Counted from the stretch's first letter, positions 35,786 to 45,743 are shown. The stretch is 64,000 nucleotides of DNA from Burkholderiaceae bacterium (GCA_023954015.1 JAMLIS010000002.1:344054-408053), one strand, 5' to 3'. Notes: a model not told the origin generated them from the sequence alone. Program-made: numbers and translations.

Positions 35786-36865
35786 ATGCGCATCGCCGTC
35801 CTGGGCGGCGGCAACGGCAGCCATGCCGCCGCCGCGGACCTCGCCGAGCAGGGTCACGAGGTGCGGCTGTGGCGGCGCGACAGGCGAGCGCTCGCGCCGT
35901 TGATCGACTCGCCGCGCATCGCGCTGGTCGACCACGCCGGACGGCGCGAAGTCGCCATCGAGCGGGCTACGCCCGACGCGGCCGAAGCGCTGGACGGCGC
36001 CGAACTCGTGCTCGCGCCCTGCCCCGCCTTCGCCCAGGCCGACCTCGCGCAGGCGATCGCGCCGCACCTGCGCGACGGCCAGGTCGTCTACCTGCCGCCG
36101 GGCAGCTTCGGTTCGTTCGCGATGGCGCGTGCGGTGCGCGAATCGGGCAACGGCGCGCGCGTCGCGTTCGCCGAAACCGGCACGCTGCCGTACCTCGCAC
36201 GCATGCACGGACCCGCCGAGGTGGCGATCACCACGCGCGCAACGCGCCTGCCGACCGGCGTCTTTCCGGCCGTGGACAGCGAGCAGGCGCTCGCCACGAT
36301 CGCGCGCGCGTATCCGGCGATCGAGGCGGTCGAGGACGCGCTTTCGGCCGCGCTGATGAATGCCGGTCCGGTCATCCACCCGCCGCTGATCCTGATGAAC
36401 GCGGGGCCGCTCGAGCATTTCGAGCGCTGGGACATCCACGCCGAAGGCACCCAGTCGTCGATCCGCCGCGTCACCGATGCGCTCGACCGCGAGCGCATCG
36501 CCCTGCGCGAGGCGCTGGGCTATTCCGCGCCGCACTTCCCGTTGTCGGACCACTACGAGAACGACCGCTGGATGTACGGCAACGCGCACGAGAAGCTCGT
36601 CGACAGCGGCGACTGGCGCGAGCACATCGACCTGCTCGGGCACCGCTACATGCGCGAGGACGTCGCCTACGGTCTCGCGTTCCTCGTCTCGGTGGGCGAT
36701 TGGGCGGGCGTGCCCTGCCCGGTCGCGCGCGGATTGCTGTCGATCGCCTCGGCGCTCGTCGGCGAACCGCTCGACCAGGGACCGCGCACGCTCGCGGCGC
36801 TCGGACTCGCATCGCTCGACGCGCCGGGGATGCGCGAGCTGCTGCGCAACGGAAGCGGCGCGTGA
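35786..36865 (+). CDS. NAD/NADP octopine/nopaline dehydrogenase-family protein
   Basis: A 359-residue Rossmann dehydrogenase: 'IAVLGGGNGSHAAAADLAEQGHEVRLWRRD' at the N-terminus and the C-terminal helical octopine-dehydrogenase domain with 'MNAGPVIHPPLILMNAGPLEHFERW', whose His/Asn residues are typical of this family. Members oxidise or reduce 2-oxo acid/amino acid conjugates or hydroxy-acids; the substrate here is unknown. ATG 35786 (GGAGG nine bases upstream) is preferred over an in-frame ATG at 35762. GTGA-coupled to the next dehydrogenase. Confidence 0.87.
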   Translation: MRIAVLGGGNGSHAAAADLAEQGHEVRLWRRDRRALAPLIDSPRIALVDHAGRREVAIERATPDAAEALDGAELVLAPCPAFAQADLAQAIAPHLRDGQVVYLPPGSFGSFAMARAVRESGNGARVAFAETGTLPYLARMHGPAEVAITTRATRLPTGVFPAVDSEQALATIARAYPAIEAVEDALSAALMNAGPVIHPPLILMNAGPLEHFERWDIHAEGTQSSIRRVTDALDRERIALREALGYSAPHFPLSDHYENDRWMYGNAHEKLVDSGDWREHIDLLGHRYMREDVAYGLAFLVSVGDWAGVPCPVARGLLSIASALVGEPLDQGPRTLAALGLASLDAPGMRELLRNGSGA

Positions 36866-37896
36866 ACGCAGCGGCGCGGCGCCACGACCGTATCGCGGCG
36901 CTCGGCGCCGGGCGCATGGGGCGCGGCATCGCCACCGCCTTCGCGTACGCGGGCCACGAGGTCGATCTCGTCGACATCAAGCCGCGTACCGGGTGCGCGG
37001 CCGACGTCCTGCGTGCCGAGGCGCTCGCCGAGATCGACGGCTCGCTCGCGGCGATGGCCGCCTGGGGCGCGTTCGACGATGCGTTGCGCCCGCGCGTGCT
37101 GCAGCGCGTGCGCTTCGTCGCGCGCGACGAAGCCGCCGCAGCACTGGCGCAGGCGGACTTCGTCTTCGAGGGCGTGCCGGAGGTGCTCGACGCCAAGCGC
37201 GAGGCGCTCGACTTCACCGGCGCGCACGCGCGGCCCGACGCGGTCGTCGCGTCGACGACGTCGACCTTCCTCGTGACGCAGCTGGCCGACTTCGTCGAGC
37301 GCCCGCAGCGCTTCCTGAATGCGCACTGGCTGAATCCGGCGCACGTCGTCCCGCTGGTGGAACTGAGCGCGCACGACGCGACCTCGGCCGACGCAGCCGC
37401 TTCGCTGCACGCGCTGCTCGAATCGATCGGCAAGGTGCCGGTACACTGCCGGGCCGCTCCGGGCTACATCGTTCCGCGACTGCAGTCGCTGATCATGAAC
37501 GAGGCGGCGCGCATGATCGAACAGGGCGTGGCGAGCGCCGAGGAGATCGACCGCGCGACCCGCTACGGACTCGGCTTTCGGTTCGCCAACATGGGCGTCG
37601 TCGAGTTCATCGACTACGGCGGCAACGACATCCTGTACTACGCGAGCCGCTACCTCGCGCAGGCGCTGGGCGACGAACGCTACGCATCGCCGGCGATCGT
37701 CGACCGGCACATGCGCGAGGGCCGCAACGGCCTGCGCGACGGCAAGGGTTTTCACGATTTCGACGGCGTCGACCCGGCGCGCTACCGTGCCGTGACCCTC
37801 GCGCGAATGCTCGACATGCTGAAGCATCTCGGGCTGCTGCGGCAGCCCGTCCATCACGAACACGATCGACTCACGTCGACAGGAGGAGCCTCATGA
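36862..37896 (+). CDS. 3-hydroxyacyl-CoA dehydrogenase family protein
   Basis: A 344-residue NAD-dependent dehydrogenase. 'IAALGAGRMGRGIATAFAYAGHEVDLVD' is the NAD fold; 'FVFEGVPEVLDAKREAL' and 'STTSTFLVTQLADFVERPQRFLNAHWLNPAHVVPLVEL' carry the catalytic Ser and His typical of the family; a dimerising C-terminal domain follows ('GYIVPRLQSLIMNEAARM'). It oxidises a 3-hydroxyacyl-CoA to the 3-oxo form. GTG start overlapping the previous TGA; its own stop overlaps the receptor ATG. Confidence 0.9.
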   Translation: MNAAARRHDRIAALGAGRMGRGIATAFAYAGHEVDLVDIKPRTGCAADVLRAEALAEIDGSLAAMAAWGAFDDALRPRVLQRVRFVARDEAAAALAQADFVFEGVPEVLDAKREALDFTGAHARPDAVVASTTSTFLVTQLADFVERPQRFLNAHWLNPAHVVPLVELSAHDATSADAAASLHALLESIGKVPVHCRAAPGYIVPRLQSLIMNEAARMIEQGVASAEEIDRATRYGLGFRFANMGVVEFIDYGGNDILYYASRYLAQALGDERYASPAIVDRHMREGRNGLRDGKGFHDFDGVDPARYRAVTLARMLDMLKHLGLLRQPVHHEHDRLTSTGGAS

Positions 37897-39038
37897 AACG
37901 CAGCACCCTGCAAGCACTCGCCTTCGCAGCCGCCGGCTTGCTCGCCGCGCCGGCCGCGCACGCCGAGATCCGCATCGGCGTCTCGCTCGGCACCACGGGT
38001 CCCGGCTCGTCGCTGGGCATTCCCTACAAGAACGCCTTCCAGCTGATTCCGAAGACGCTGGGCGGCGAACCCGTCACCTACATCGTCCTCGACGACGAAT
38101 CGAAGCCCGACAACGCAGCGAAGAACGCGCGCAAGTTCGTCACCGAGGACAAGGTCGACGCGATCATGGGTTCCAACGGCGTTCCGTCGGCGGTGGCGAT
38201 GACGCAGGTCGCCGCCGAGACGAAGACGCCGATGATCGCGCTCACGCCGATCCCGCCGCTCGAGGGCGAACGCGCGCACTGGAGCTTCGTGGTACCCCAG
38301 ACCACCGAGCTGATGATGAGCGCCGTGGTCGACGACATGAAGAAGAAAGGCGTCAAGACGGTCGGCTACATCGGCTTCTCCGACACCTGGGGCGACCTCG
38401 TCTACAACGCGATGCAGAAGCTCGCGCCGGCGGCCGGAATGAAGGTGGTCACCAACGAACGCTACGGGCGCGCCGACACCAGCGTCACCGGCCAGGTGCT
38501 CAAGGTCATGGCCGCGAATCCCGACGCGGTCGTCGTCGGCGGCTCCGGCTCGCCGGCCGCCACGCCGCACGTGGCGCTGCGCGAGCGCGGCTACAAGGGA
38601 CCGATCTACCACAACCACGGAACCGTCAACCTCGCCTTCATCCAGAACGGCAAGAAGGCGGTCGAAGGCGCGATCGCGCCCACCGGCGCATTGATCGTGC
38701 CCGAGGACCTTCCCGATTCGTACGCGAACAAGGCAGTGGCGCTCGACTTCACCAAGCGTTACGAGGCTGCGTTCGGCCCCGAGACGCGCAACGCCTTCGC
38801 CGGCTACAGCTTCGACGCCACGCTGCTGCTCGACGCCGCCGTCCCCGAAGCGATGAAGAAGGCCCGGCCGGGCACGCCCGAATTCCGCGCGGCGCTGCGC
38901 GACGCGCTCGAGCACGTGCAGAACGTCGTCGGCACGCACGGCGTCTACAACCTGAGCCCGACGAACCACAACGGCCTGGACGAACGCGCTCGCGTGCTGG
39001 TGGAAGTGAAGAACGGGGAGTGGGTGCTGAAGAAGTGA
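37893..39038 (+). CDS. HAAT-family periplasmic substrate-binding protein (importer 2)
   Basis: A 381-residue exported receptor: signal peptide 'MKRSTLQALAFAAAGLLAAP' with cleavage after AHA, then 'EIRIGVSLGTTGPGSSLGIP', a type 1 binding fold. A strong AGGAGG site precedes the ATG. It is coupled to the dehydrogenase upstream and lies 40 bp before its permease genes, so this importer is part of the catabolic transcript. It resembles the receptor at 49687. Confidence 0.92.
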   Translation: MKRSTLQALAFAAAGLLAAPAAHAEIRIGVSLGTTGPGSSLGIPYKNAFQLIPKTLGGEPVTYIVLDDESKPDNAAKNARKFVTEDKVDAIMGSNGVPSAVAMTQVAAETKTPMIALTPIPPLEGERAHWSFVVPQTTELMMSAVVDDMKKKGVKTVGYIGFSDTWGDLVYNAMQKLAPAAGMKVVTNERYGRADTSVTGQVLKVMAANPDAVVVGGSGSPAATPHVALRERGYKGPIYHNHGTVNLAFIQNGKKAVEGAIAPTGALIVPEDLPDSYANKAVALDFTKRYEAAFGPETRNAFAGYSFDATLLLDAAVPEAMKKARPGTPEFRAALRDALEHVQNVVGTHGVYNLSPTNHNGLDERARVLVEVKNGEWVLKK

Positions 39039-39078
39039 AGGGCGTGGTTCCCGTTCGCCTCGGCCCTTCGCGCTTGCC

Positions 39079-40122
39079 GTGACGCCCGACATCGCGTTGT
39101 GGCTCACGCAGGACGGCATCACCAACGGTGCCATCTATGCGCTGCTTGCGCTCGCGCTGCTGCTGGTGTTCGCGGTCACGCGCGTGATCTTCGTGCCGCA
39201 GGGCGAGTTCATCTCCTACGCGGCGCTGTCGATGGGACTGCTGCAACTGGGACAGTTGCCGGGCACGGTCTGGGTGCTGCTCGGCGGCGGACTGCTCGCC
39301 GCCGGATTCGACGCGGTCAAGGCGTGGCGAGAGCGCGCGCTGCGGCGGCTGCCGCGCATCGTGGCGCTCTACGTCGCCGTGCCGCTGGCGATGACGGCGA
39401 TCGCCTGGTGGGCCGCGCCGCGCCGGCTCGATCCGTGGCTGCAGGCGCTCGTCGTCCTCGGACTCGTGGTTCCGCTCGGCCCGATCCTCTATCGCGTGGC
39501 CTACCAGCCGCTGGCCAACGCTTCGGTGATCGTGCTGTTCGTCGCGTCGATGGCCGCGCACTACGTGCTCACCGGGCTGGGGCTCGTCTTCTTCGGCGGC
39601 GAGGGCCTGCGCGCAAACGCGTTCTCCGACGCGAGCTTCACGGCCGGCGCGCTGAACGTCAGTGCGCAGAGCCTGCTCGTCGTCGTCGCGAGCCTCGTGA
39701 CGATGGGCGGCCTGTGGCTGTTCTTCGAGCACACGCTGTACGGCAAGGCGCTGCGCGCCACCGCGATCAACCGCATCGGCGCGCGCCTGGTCGGCGTGCG
39801 CACGGAGATGTCGGGAAGCCTGAGCTTCCTGCTGGCCGCGTTCATCGGCGCGCTCTCGGGGATCCTGATCGCGCCGATCACCACCATCTACTACGACACG
39901 GGCCTGATGATCGGGCTCAAGGGCTTCGTCGGCGCGATCCTCGGCGGCATGGCGAGCTATCCGCTGGCGGCGCTGGGCGCGCTCGGCATCGGCCTGCTCG
40001 AGTCGTTCTCGTCGTTCTGGGCCAGCGCGCTCAAGGAGAGCATCGTCTTCACGATCATCATTCCTGTGCTCGTGTGGCGCTCGCTCACCTCGCGGCACCA
40101 TGTCGAGGACGAGGAAGAATGA
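39079..40122 (+). CDS. livH: HAAT ABC transporter permease LivH (importer 2)
   Basis: A 347-residue permease, longer than usual LivH (about 290-310) because of a hydrophobic insertion around residues 65-140. It has '[30 protein letters not shown]' at the N-terminus and 'GFVGAILGGMASYPLAALGALGIGLLE' near the C-terminus. GTG start at 39079. ATGA overlap with the LivM-LivG fusion. Its close paralogue is at 46715. Confidence 0.9.
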   Translation: MTPDIALWLTQDGITNGAIYALLALALLLVFAVTRVIFVPQGEFISYAALSMGLLQLGQLPGTVWVLLGGGLLAAGFDAVKAWRERALRRLPRIVALYVAVPLAMTAIAWWAAPRRLDPWLQALVVLGLVVPLGPILYRVAYQPLANASVIVLFVASMAAHYVLTGLGLVFFGGEGLRANAFSDASFTAGALNVSAQSLLVVVASLVTMGGLWLFFEHTLYGKALRATAINRIGARLVGVRTEMSGSLSFLLAAFIGALSGILIAPITTIYYDTGLMIGLKGFVGAILGGMASYPLAALGALGIGLLESFSSFWASALKESIVFTIIIPVLVWRSLTSRHHVEDEEE

Positions 40123-41930
40123 CCGCCGCCCGGTGGCCGGTTCAGCGCTCCGCACGGTGGCCCGCTGCGTCGCGCTTTCGCTGGCCCGTCGTCGCGTTCA
40201 CGCTGTTCATCGCGCTCGCGCCGCTCGTCGTTCCGGCGTTCTACGTCACGCTGCTCAACTACATCGGCCTGGCGGCGCTCGTTGCGCTCGGCCTGGTGCT
40301 GCTCACCGGCATCGCCGGCATCGTCTCGTTCGGCCAGCAGGCCTTCGTGGGAATCGCCGCTTACACGACGGCGGTGCTCACCACCGCCGCGGGCGTATCG
40401 CCGTGGCTGACGCTGTTCGCGTCGCTGGCGATCGTCGGCGCCTTCGGTCTCGTGCTCGGCGCGATCACGCTGCGCCTGTCCGGCCACTATCTGTCGATCG
40501 CGACGATCGCCTGGGGCATCGCGATCTACTACGTGTTCGGCAACCTGCCCGGATTCGGCCAGTACAGCGGCATCGACGCGCTGCCGCCGATCGCGCTGCT
40601 CGCCTGGCCGCTGGACACCGCCCCGCGCATCTACTACCTGATCTGGGCGGTGACGATCGCCGCGCTCGTCGCGGCGATGAACCTGCTCGACTCGCGCGCG
40701 GGTCGCGCGCTGCGCGCATTGCGCTTCCGCGGCGTGATGGCCGAAAGCTTCGGCGTCGACACGGCGCGCCTGAAGGTGCTCGTCTTCCTGTACGCGGCAC
40801 TTCTGGCGGGCGTCTCGGGCTGGCTGCACGCGCACTTCCTGCGCTTCGTCAGCCCGCACGCGTTCGGCGTGAACGCGGGCATCGACTACCTGTTCATGGC
40901 GGTGATCGGCGGCGCGAGCCACGTCTGGGGCGCGGTGATCGGCGCTTCGGTGCTGACGATGCTGCGCGAATGGCTCAAGGACCTGCTGCCGGTGGCGATC
41001 CAGCGCACCGGCAACTACGAGATCGTCGTCTTCGGCGTGCTGATGCTCGTGCTGCTGCAGCGCACGCGCAACGGCATCGCGCCTGCGCTGGCGCGCTGGC
41101 TGCCGGCGCCGAAGCGCCGCACGCCTTCGCCGCAGGCCGAGCCGCTGCCGCGGCGCGAACAACCGCAGCCCGGCGGGACGCTGCTCGAACTCGACGCGGT
41201 GCGCATCCGCTTCGGCGGACTCGTCGCCGTCAACCGCATGTCGTTCGACTTGCGCAGCGGCGAGATCCTCGGGCTGATCGGTCCGAACGGCGCCGGCAAG
41301 ACGACGATGTTCAACCTGATCACCGGGGTGCTGCCGCCGGAAAGCGGCCAGATCCGCTTCCTCGGCGAGCGCATCGACACGCTCGGCCAGCGCGGAATCG
41401 CGCGGCGCGGCCTCGTGCGAACCTTCCAGCACGTGAACCTGGTCTCGTCGATGTCGGTGCTCGAGAACGTCGCGATCGGCGCGCACCTGCGCGGGCGCAG
41501 CGGCACGCTGGCGGCGATGGCGCACGCCGAACGCGTCGAGGACGAACGGCTGCTCGCCGAGGCGGCGCGCCAGTTGCATCGCGTCGGCCTGGGCAATCAT
41601 CTGTTCGAGCCGGCCGGCAGCCTTGCGCTCGGCCAGCAGCGAATCGTCGAGATCGCGCGCGCGCTGGCCGCCGACCCGGTGCTGCTGTTGCTCGACGAGC
41701 CGGCGGCGGGACTGCGTTTCGGCGAGAAGCAGGCGCTGGCCGAGCTGCTGCGCCGGCTGCGCGACGAACACATCAGCGTGCTGCTCGTCGAACACGACAT
41801 GGATTTCGTGATGGGCCTGGTGGACCGGCTCGTCGTCATGGATTTCGGCGAGAAACTGGCCGAAGGCGCCCCGCAGGCGATCCAGTCCGACGAGGCGGTG
41901 CTCGAGGCGTACCTGGGAGGAATCGAGTGA
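40119..41930 (+). CDS. LivM-LivG fusion: ABC permease fused to ATP-binding domain (importer 2)
   Basis: A 603-residue fusion. Residues 1-330 are a LivM permease ('GLVLLTGIAGIVSFGQQAFVG', '[20 protein letters not shown]'); a Pro-rich linker of about 25 residues follows; residues 355-603 are LivG with Walker A 'GPNGAGKTT', 'LALGQQRIVEIARAL' and Walker B '[11 protein letters not shown]'. The fusion fixes one ATPase to the permease. It is coupled to LivH and LivF by 4-bp overlaps. Confidence 0.93.
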   Translation: MTAARWPVQRSARWPAASRFRWPVVAFTLFIALAPLVVPAFYVTLLNYIGLAALVALGLVLLTGIAGIVSFGQQAFVGIAAYTTAVLTTAAGVSPWLTLFASLAIVGAFGLVLGAITLRLSGHYLSIATIAWGIAIYYVFGNLPGFGQYSGIDALPPIALLAWPLDTAPRIYYLIWAVTIAALVAAMNLLDSRAGRALRALRFRGVMAESFGVDTARLKVLVFLYAALLAGVSGWLHAHFLRFVSPHAFGVNAGIDYLFMAVIGGASHVWGAVIGASVLTMLREWLKDLLPVAIQRTGNYEIVVFGVLMLVLLQRTRNGIAPALARWLPAPKRRTPSPQAEPLPRREQPQPGGTLLELDAVRIRFGGLVAVNRMSFDLRSGEILGLIGPNGAGKTTMFNLITGVLPPESGQIRFLGERIDTLGQRGIARRGLVRTFQHVNLVSSMSVLENVAIGAHLRGRSGTLAAMAHAERVEDERLLAEAARQLHRVGLGNHLFEPAGSLALGQQRIVEIARALAADPVLLLLDEPAAGLRFGEKQALAELLRRLRDEHISVLLVEHDMDFVMGLVDRLVVMDFGEKLAEGAPQAIQSDEAVLEAYLGGIE

Positions 41931-42682
41931 CCGCGCCGCTGCTCGAAGTCGAGGCGCTGAGGGTGTGCTACGGAAAGGTCGAGGCGCTGCACGGCGTTTC
42001 GCTGCGCGTCGACGAAGGATCGATCGTCACCGTCATCGGGCCGAACGGTGCGGGCAAGTCGACGCTGCTCGGGGCGATCATGGGGCTGCTGCCCTCCAGC
42101 GGGCGCGTGCGCTACACCGGCCGCGACATCGGGAGCACCGAAATCGAGGCGCGGGTGGCGCACGGCATATGCCTGGTGCCCGAGCGGCGCGAACTGTTCG
42201 GCGAGATGTCGGTGGAAGACAACCTGCGCCTGGGTGCCTTCCAGCGCGTGCGCAACGGAGAGCGCGGCGCCGACTCCGACTTCGGCGAGGTGTACGCGCG
42301 CTTCCCGCGCCTGCACGAGCGGCGCACGCAACTCGCCGCGACGCTGTCGGGCGGCGAGCGGCAGATGCTCGCGCTCGGCCGTGCGCTGATGGGCAAGCCG
42401 CGACTGCTGATGCTCGACGAACCGAGCCTGGGCCTGGCGCCGCGCATCGTGCGCGAGATCATGCACATCGTCGCGGACCTGCGAAAGACCGGCGTCTCGA
42501 TCCTGCTGGTCGAGCAGAACGCTCGCGCCGCACTGCAGGTGGCCGACCACGGCTACGTACTCGAGACCGGCGACATCGTGCTGGCCGGCACCTCGACCGA
42601 ACTGAGCGGAAACCCGAGAGTCGTCGAGTCGTATCTCGGGCTGGCCAAACGCACGAACGACAGCAAGGAAATCCCCGCATGA
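41927..42682 (+). CDS. livF: ABC transporter ATP-binding protein LivF (importer 2)
   Basis: A 251-residue ATPase with Walker A 'GPNGAGKST', signature 'LSGGERQML', Walker B 'LMLDEPSLGL' and the LivF-type 'CLVPERRELFGEMSVEDNL'. GTG start overlapping the upstream stop. It is the only LivF on the right-hand two thirds of the window and may also serve the LivF-less importer at 46.7-50.8 kb. Confidence 0.93.
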   Translation: MTAPLLEVEALRVCYGKVEALHGVSLRVDEGSIVTVIGPNGAGKSTLLGAIMGLLPSSGRVRYTGRDIGSTEIEARVAHGICLVPERRELFGEMSVEDNLRLGAFQRVRNGERGADSDFGEVYARFPRLHERRTQLAATLSGGERQMLALGRALMGKPRLLMLDEPSLGLAPRIVREIMHIVADLRKTGVSILLVEQNARAALQVADHGYVLETGDIVLAGTSTELSGNPRVVESYLGLAKRTNDSKEIPA

Positions 42683-44694
42683 GGCATCGTCACTCCAATC
42701 CACTGCTGGCCGAGCCCGCGCGCGCGATGCCGCGCCACGTCGCGATCATCGGCGCCGGTTCGATCGGACCCGACATCGGCTACTACCTGAAGAGCGCGCT
42801 GCCGGGACTGCGCCTGACCCTGGTCGATCTCGCGCAGCCGGCGCTCGATGCGGCGCTTTCGCGCTTTCGCGGGTACGCGGAGAAGGCCGTCGCGCGCGGC
42901 AAGGCCAAGCCGCAGGAAGCCGAGCGCGTCCTGCACGACGTCATGGGCACCACCGACTACGACGCGATCGGCGGCTGCGACTGGGTGCTCGAGGCGGCCA
43001 CCGAGAATCTCGCGCTGAAGCAGCGCATCTTCGCCGACGTCGAGTCGCGCGTCGCCGACGACGCGATCATCACGTCGAACACCAGTTCGCTGCCCGCGGC
43101 GCGCATCTTCGCGCAGCTGCGCAATCCGCAGCGCGCGACCGTCACGCATTTCTTCGCGCCGGCCTGGCGCAATCCGGCCGTCGAAGTGATCGACTGGGAG
43201 CGCGCCGATCCGGGCCTGCTCGAGCACCTGCGCCGCTTCTTCTGCGAGACCGGCAAGCTGCCGCTGGTCACGTCCGACGCGCCGTGCTTCATGCTCGATC
43301 GCATCTTCGACAACTGGTGCAACGAATCGGCGCTGCTGCTCGATCGCGCCGATGCGGCGCAGATCGACACGGTGGCATCCGACTACGTGCACGCCGGCCC
43401 GTTCTTCGTGCTGAACCTGGCGCACGGCAACCCGATCATCGTCGAGACGAACACGCTGCAGGCCGACGAGGAAGGCGAGCACTACCGTCCGGCGTCGATC
43501 TTCGGCTCGGTCGATCGGTGGCTCACCGTCGCGCCGGGCAAGTCGGTGCCGGTCGACGACGAGACCGCCGCCCGCGTGCGCGACCGGCTGCTCGGCGTGC
43601 TGTTCTCGCAGTCGGTGGACATCGTCGATCGCGCCATCGGCGAAGCGGCCGACCTGGATCTCGGTTGCCGCATCGCGCTCGGCTTTCGGCACGGGCCGCT
43701 GACGCTGATGCGCGATCTCGGCGAAGGCGAGACCGCGCGCGTGCTGCAGCGCTTCGCCGAAGACCGTCCCGGCATGCCGATGCCGCGGCGCGCGCTCGCC
43801 GCATACCAGCGCTTCGAGCGCCACGTCCTGGTGGACGACGTCGACGACGTCAAGGTGATCACGCTGCGACGTCCGGAGGCGCTGAACGCGCTGCACGACG
43901 AGATGACCGACGAGATCCTCGGCGTGATCCGCCGCCACGAGGACGACCCGGCGGTAGCCGGCTTCGTGCTGGTCGGCTACGGCACGCGCGCGTTCTGCGC
44001 GGGCGCCGACATCGGGCGCTTCCCGTCGATGCTCGGCGACGCACAGGCGGCCACGCAATACTCGCGCGACTGTTCGCGCCTGCTCGTGCACCTGGACGCG
44101 ATGCGCAAGCCGATCGTCGCCGCGTTGAACGGCATGGCGCTGGGCGGGGGCTTCGAGCTCGCCATGCGCTGTCACGCGCTGGTCGCCGTGCGCGGCGCGA
44201 CGATGCAGCTGCCCGAAGTGACGCTGGGCATCGTTCCCGGCATCGGCGCGATGGTCGTTCCGTACCGGCGCTGGCCGTCGGCGGCCGAAGTCTTCCACGC
44301 GATGCTGCGCAAGGGCGAGCGCCTCGGCGCCGAGCGCGCGCACGAACTCGGAATCGTCGACGCGCTCGCCGGCGACTACCGCGAACTGATCGCCTGCGCG
44401 ATCGAGCGCGTGCACGCACTCGCCGGCCGCGTGCGTTCGATCCCCGACGCTCCGGTCGACGTGCCCGGCTTCGGCGAAAGGGTCGAACGCGCGGCCAACG
44501 GCCTGGCGCTGAGCGCCACCACCATCGGGCTGATCGAGAAGGCGGTGCGCGACGCAGCGGCAGCACCCTCGCTCGCGCAGGCACTCGAGATCGGCTACGA
44601 AGCCTTCGGCGCGAGCGCATGCACCGCCGCCGCACGCGAAGGCATCGCCGCCTTCGGCGAGCGGCGCAGCCCCGATTTCGGCCGCACCGGTTGA
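42679..44694 (+). CDS. 3-hydroxyacyl-CoA dehydrogenase / enoyl-CoA hydratase fusion
   Basis: A 671-residue bifunctional protein with dehydrogenase first (NAD fold 'VAIIGAGSIGPDIGYYL', 'ITSNTSSLPAARIF', 'RATVTHFFAPAW'), about residues 18-375, and a crotonase domain last (residues 390-670: 'VKVITLRRPEALNALHDEM', 'GTRAFCAGADIG', 'NGMALGGGFELAMRCH', 'LPEVTLGIVPGIG'). This is the reverse domain order of FadB-type enzymes. The crotonase domain keeps a Glu in 'LPEVTLG'. It hydrates and oxidises an enoyl-CoA in one chain. ATGA-coupled to livF. Confidence 0.9.
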   Translation: MRHRHSNPLLAEPARAMPRHVAIIGAGSIGPDIGYYLKSALPGLRLTLVDLAQPALDAALSRFRGYAEKAVARGKAKPQEAERVLHDVMGTTDYDAIGGCDWVLEAATENLALKQRIFADVESRVADDAIITSNTSSLPAARIFAQLRNPQRATVTHFFAPAWRNPAVEVIDWERADPGLLEHLRRFFCETGKLPLVTSDAPCFMLDRIFDNWCNESALLLDRADAAQIDTVASDYVHAGPFFVLNLAHGNPIIVETNTLQADEEGEHYRPASIFGSVDRWLTVAPGKSVPVDDETAARVRDRLLGVLFSQSVDIVDRAIGEAADLDLGCRIALGFRHGPLTLMRDLGEGETARVLQRFAEDRPGMPMPRRALAAYQRFERHVLVDDVDDVKVITLRRPEALNALHDEMTDEILGVIRRHEDDPAVAGFVLVGYGTRAFCAGADIGRFPSMLGDAQAATQYSRDCSRLLVHLDAMRKPIVAALNGMALGGGFELAMRCHALVAVRGATMQLPEVTLGIVPGIGAMVVPYRRWPSAAEVFHAMLRKGERLGAERAHELGIVDALAGDYRELIACAIERVHALAGRVRSIPDAPVDVPGFGERVERAANGLALSATTIGLIEKAVRDAAAAPSLAQALEIGYEAFGASACTAAAREGIAAFGERRSPDFGRTG

Positions 44695-44735
44695 AGCGCG
44701 CGCGCCCGAGAACCGACGGTACTGGAGGATCGACG

Positions 44736-45710
44736 ATGAAACGGCTTACGCTTGCTCTCGCAGGGCTCGCCTGCGCGCTCGTCACGAGCGCGGCGACTGC
44801 CGAGTCCTGGCCCACGCACACGGTGCGCATCGTCGTGCCCTTCGGCCCGGGCGGCGGCACCGACACAGCGGCACGCATCCTCGCCGAACGGCTCACGCCC
44901 CTGCTGGGCCAGACGGTCGTCGTCGAGAACCGTCCCGGCGGCAACTCGGTGATCGCCACGCAGGCGGTCGCGTCGGCGCAGCCCGACGGCCATACGCTGC
45001 TGCTCACCACCGACATCCACGCGATCAACGCCGTATCCGGGCAGCCGATGCCCTACGACTCGCTGAAGGGCTTCGCGTTCGTGTCGCAGTTGACGACTTC
45101 GCCGCTGATGCTCGTCGCGCATCCGTCGCTGGGCGTGCGCTCGGTCGCCGATCTGGTCGCGGCGGCGAAGGCGCGGCCCGGACAGCTCAGCTTCGCATCG
45201 CTCGGCGCGAGCAGTCCGCATTATCTCGGCTTCCAGTGGTTCCAGCGGCTGGCCGGCATCGACGTCCTCGACGTGCCGTACAAGGGCGGCGGCCAGGCGC
45301 TCGCCGACAACCTCGCCGGCCAGGTCGGCCTGTCGTTCATCGTCGCCGGCAATGGAATACGCCATGCGCAGGCGGGAAAGCTGGTCGCACTGGCAGTGAC
45401 GAGTCCGAAGCGCTCGCCGATCGCTCCGGACGTTCCGACGATCGCCGAAAGCGGCTATCCGGAGTTCGAGATCGTCAACTGGTACGCGATCCTCGCGCCG
45501 GCCGGCACGCCGGCGGCGGTCGTCGAACGGCTGAACCGCGAGATCGCAAAGGTGCTGAAGGAGCCGCAGGTCGTCGAACGCTTCGAGGCTGCCGGCCTGG
45601 AACCGACGACCGGCACGCCCGCCGAGCTCGAGGCGCTGGTGCGGCGCGACAGCGACAAGTACCGCCGCATCCTCTCGATGATCGGCTCGCAGCCGCCGGC
45701 GCCCCGCTGA
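44736..45710 (+). CDS. Bug/TTT-family tripartite tricarboxylate receptor (orphan)
   Basis: A 324-residue exported receptor with signal peptide 'MKRLTLALAGLACALVTSAA' and the Bug signature 'WPTHTVRIVVPFGPGGGTDTAARILAERL', 'VENRPGGNSVIATQAVA', 'DVPYKGGGQALADNLAGQV' and 'PDVPTIAESGYPEFE'. It binds carboxylates in the periplasm. No TctA/TctB membrane genes are nearby, as is common for the large Bug families of Burkholderiales. GGAGG lies just upstream. It is the last gene of the plus-strand train, convergent with the alcohol dehydrogenase gene. Confidence 0.92.
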   Translation: MKRLTLALAGLACALVTSAATAESWPTHTVRIVVPFGPGGGTDTAARILAERLTPLLGQTVVVENRPGGNSVIATQAVASAQPDGHTLLLTTDIHAINAVSGQPMPYDSLKGFAFVSQLTTSPLMLVAHPSLGVRSVADLVAAAKARPGQLSFASLGASSPHYLGFQWFQRLAGIDVLDVPYKGGGQALADNLAGQVGLSFIVAGNGIRHAQAGKLVALAVTSPKRSPIAPDVPTIAESGYPEFEIVNWYAILAPAGTPAAVVERLNREIAKVLKEPQVVERFEAAGLEPTTGTPAELEALVRRDSDKYRRILSMIGSQPPAPR

Positions 45711-45743
45711 GCGGAACCGAAGGTGCGGGCGTTTCCAGCAGCG

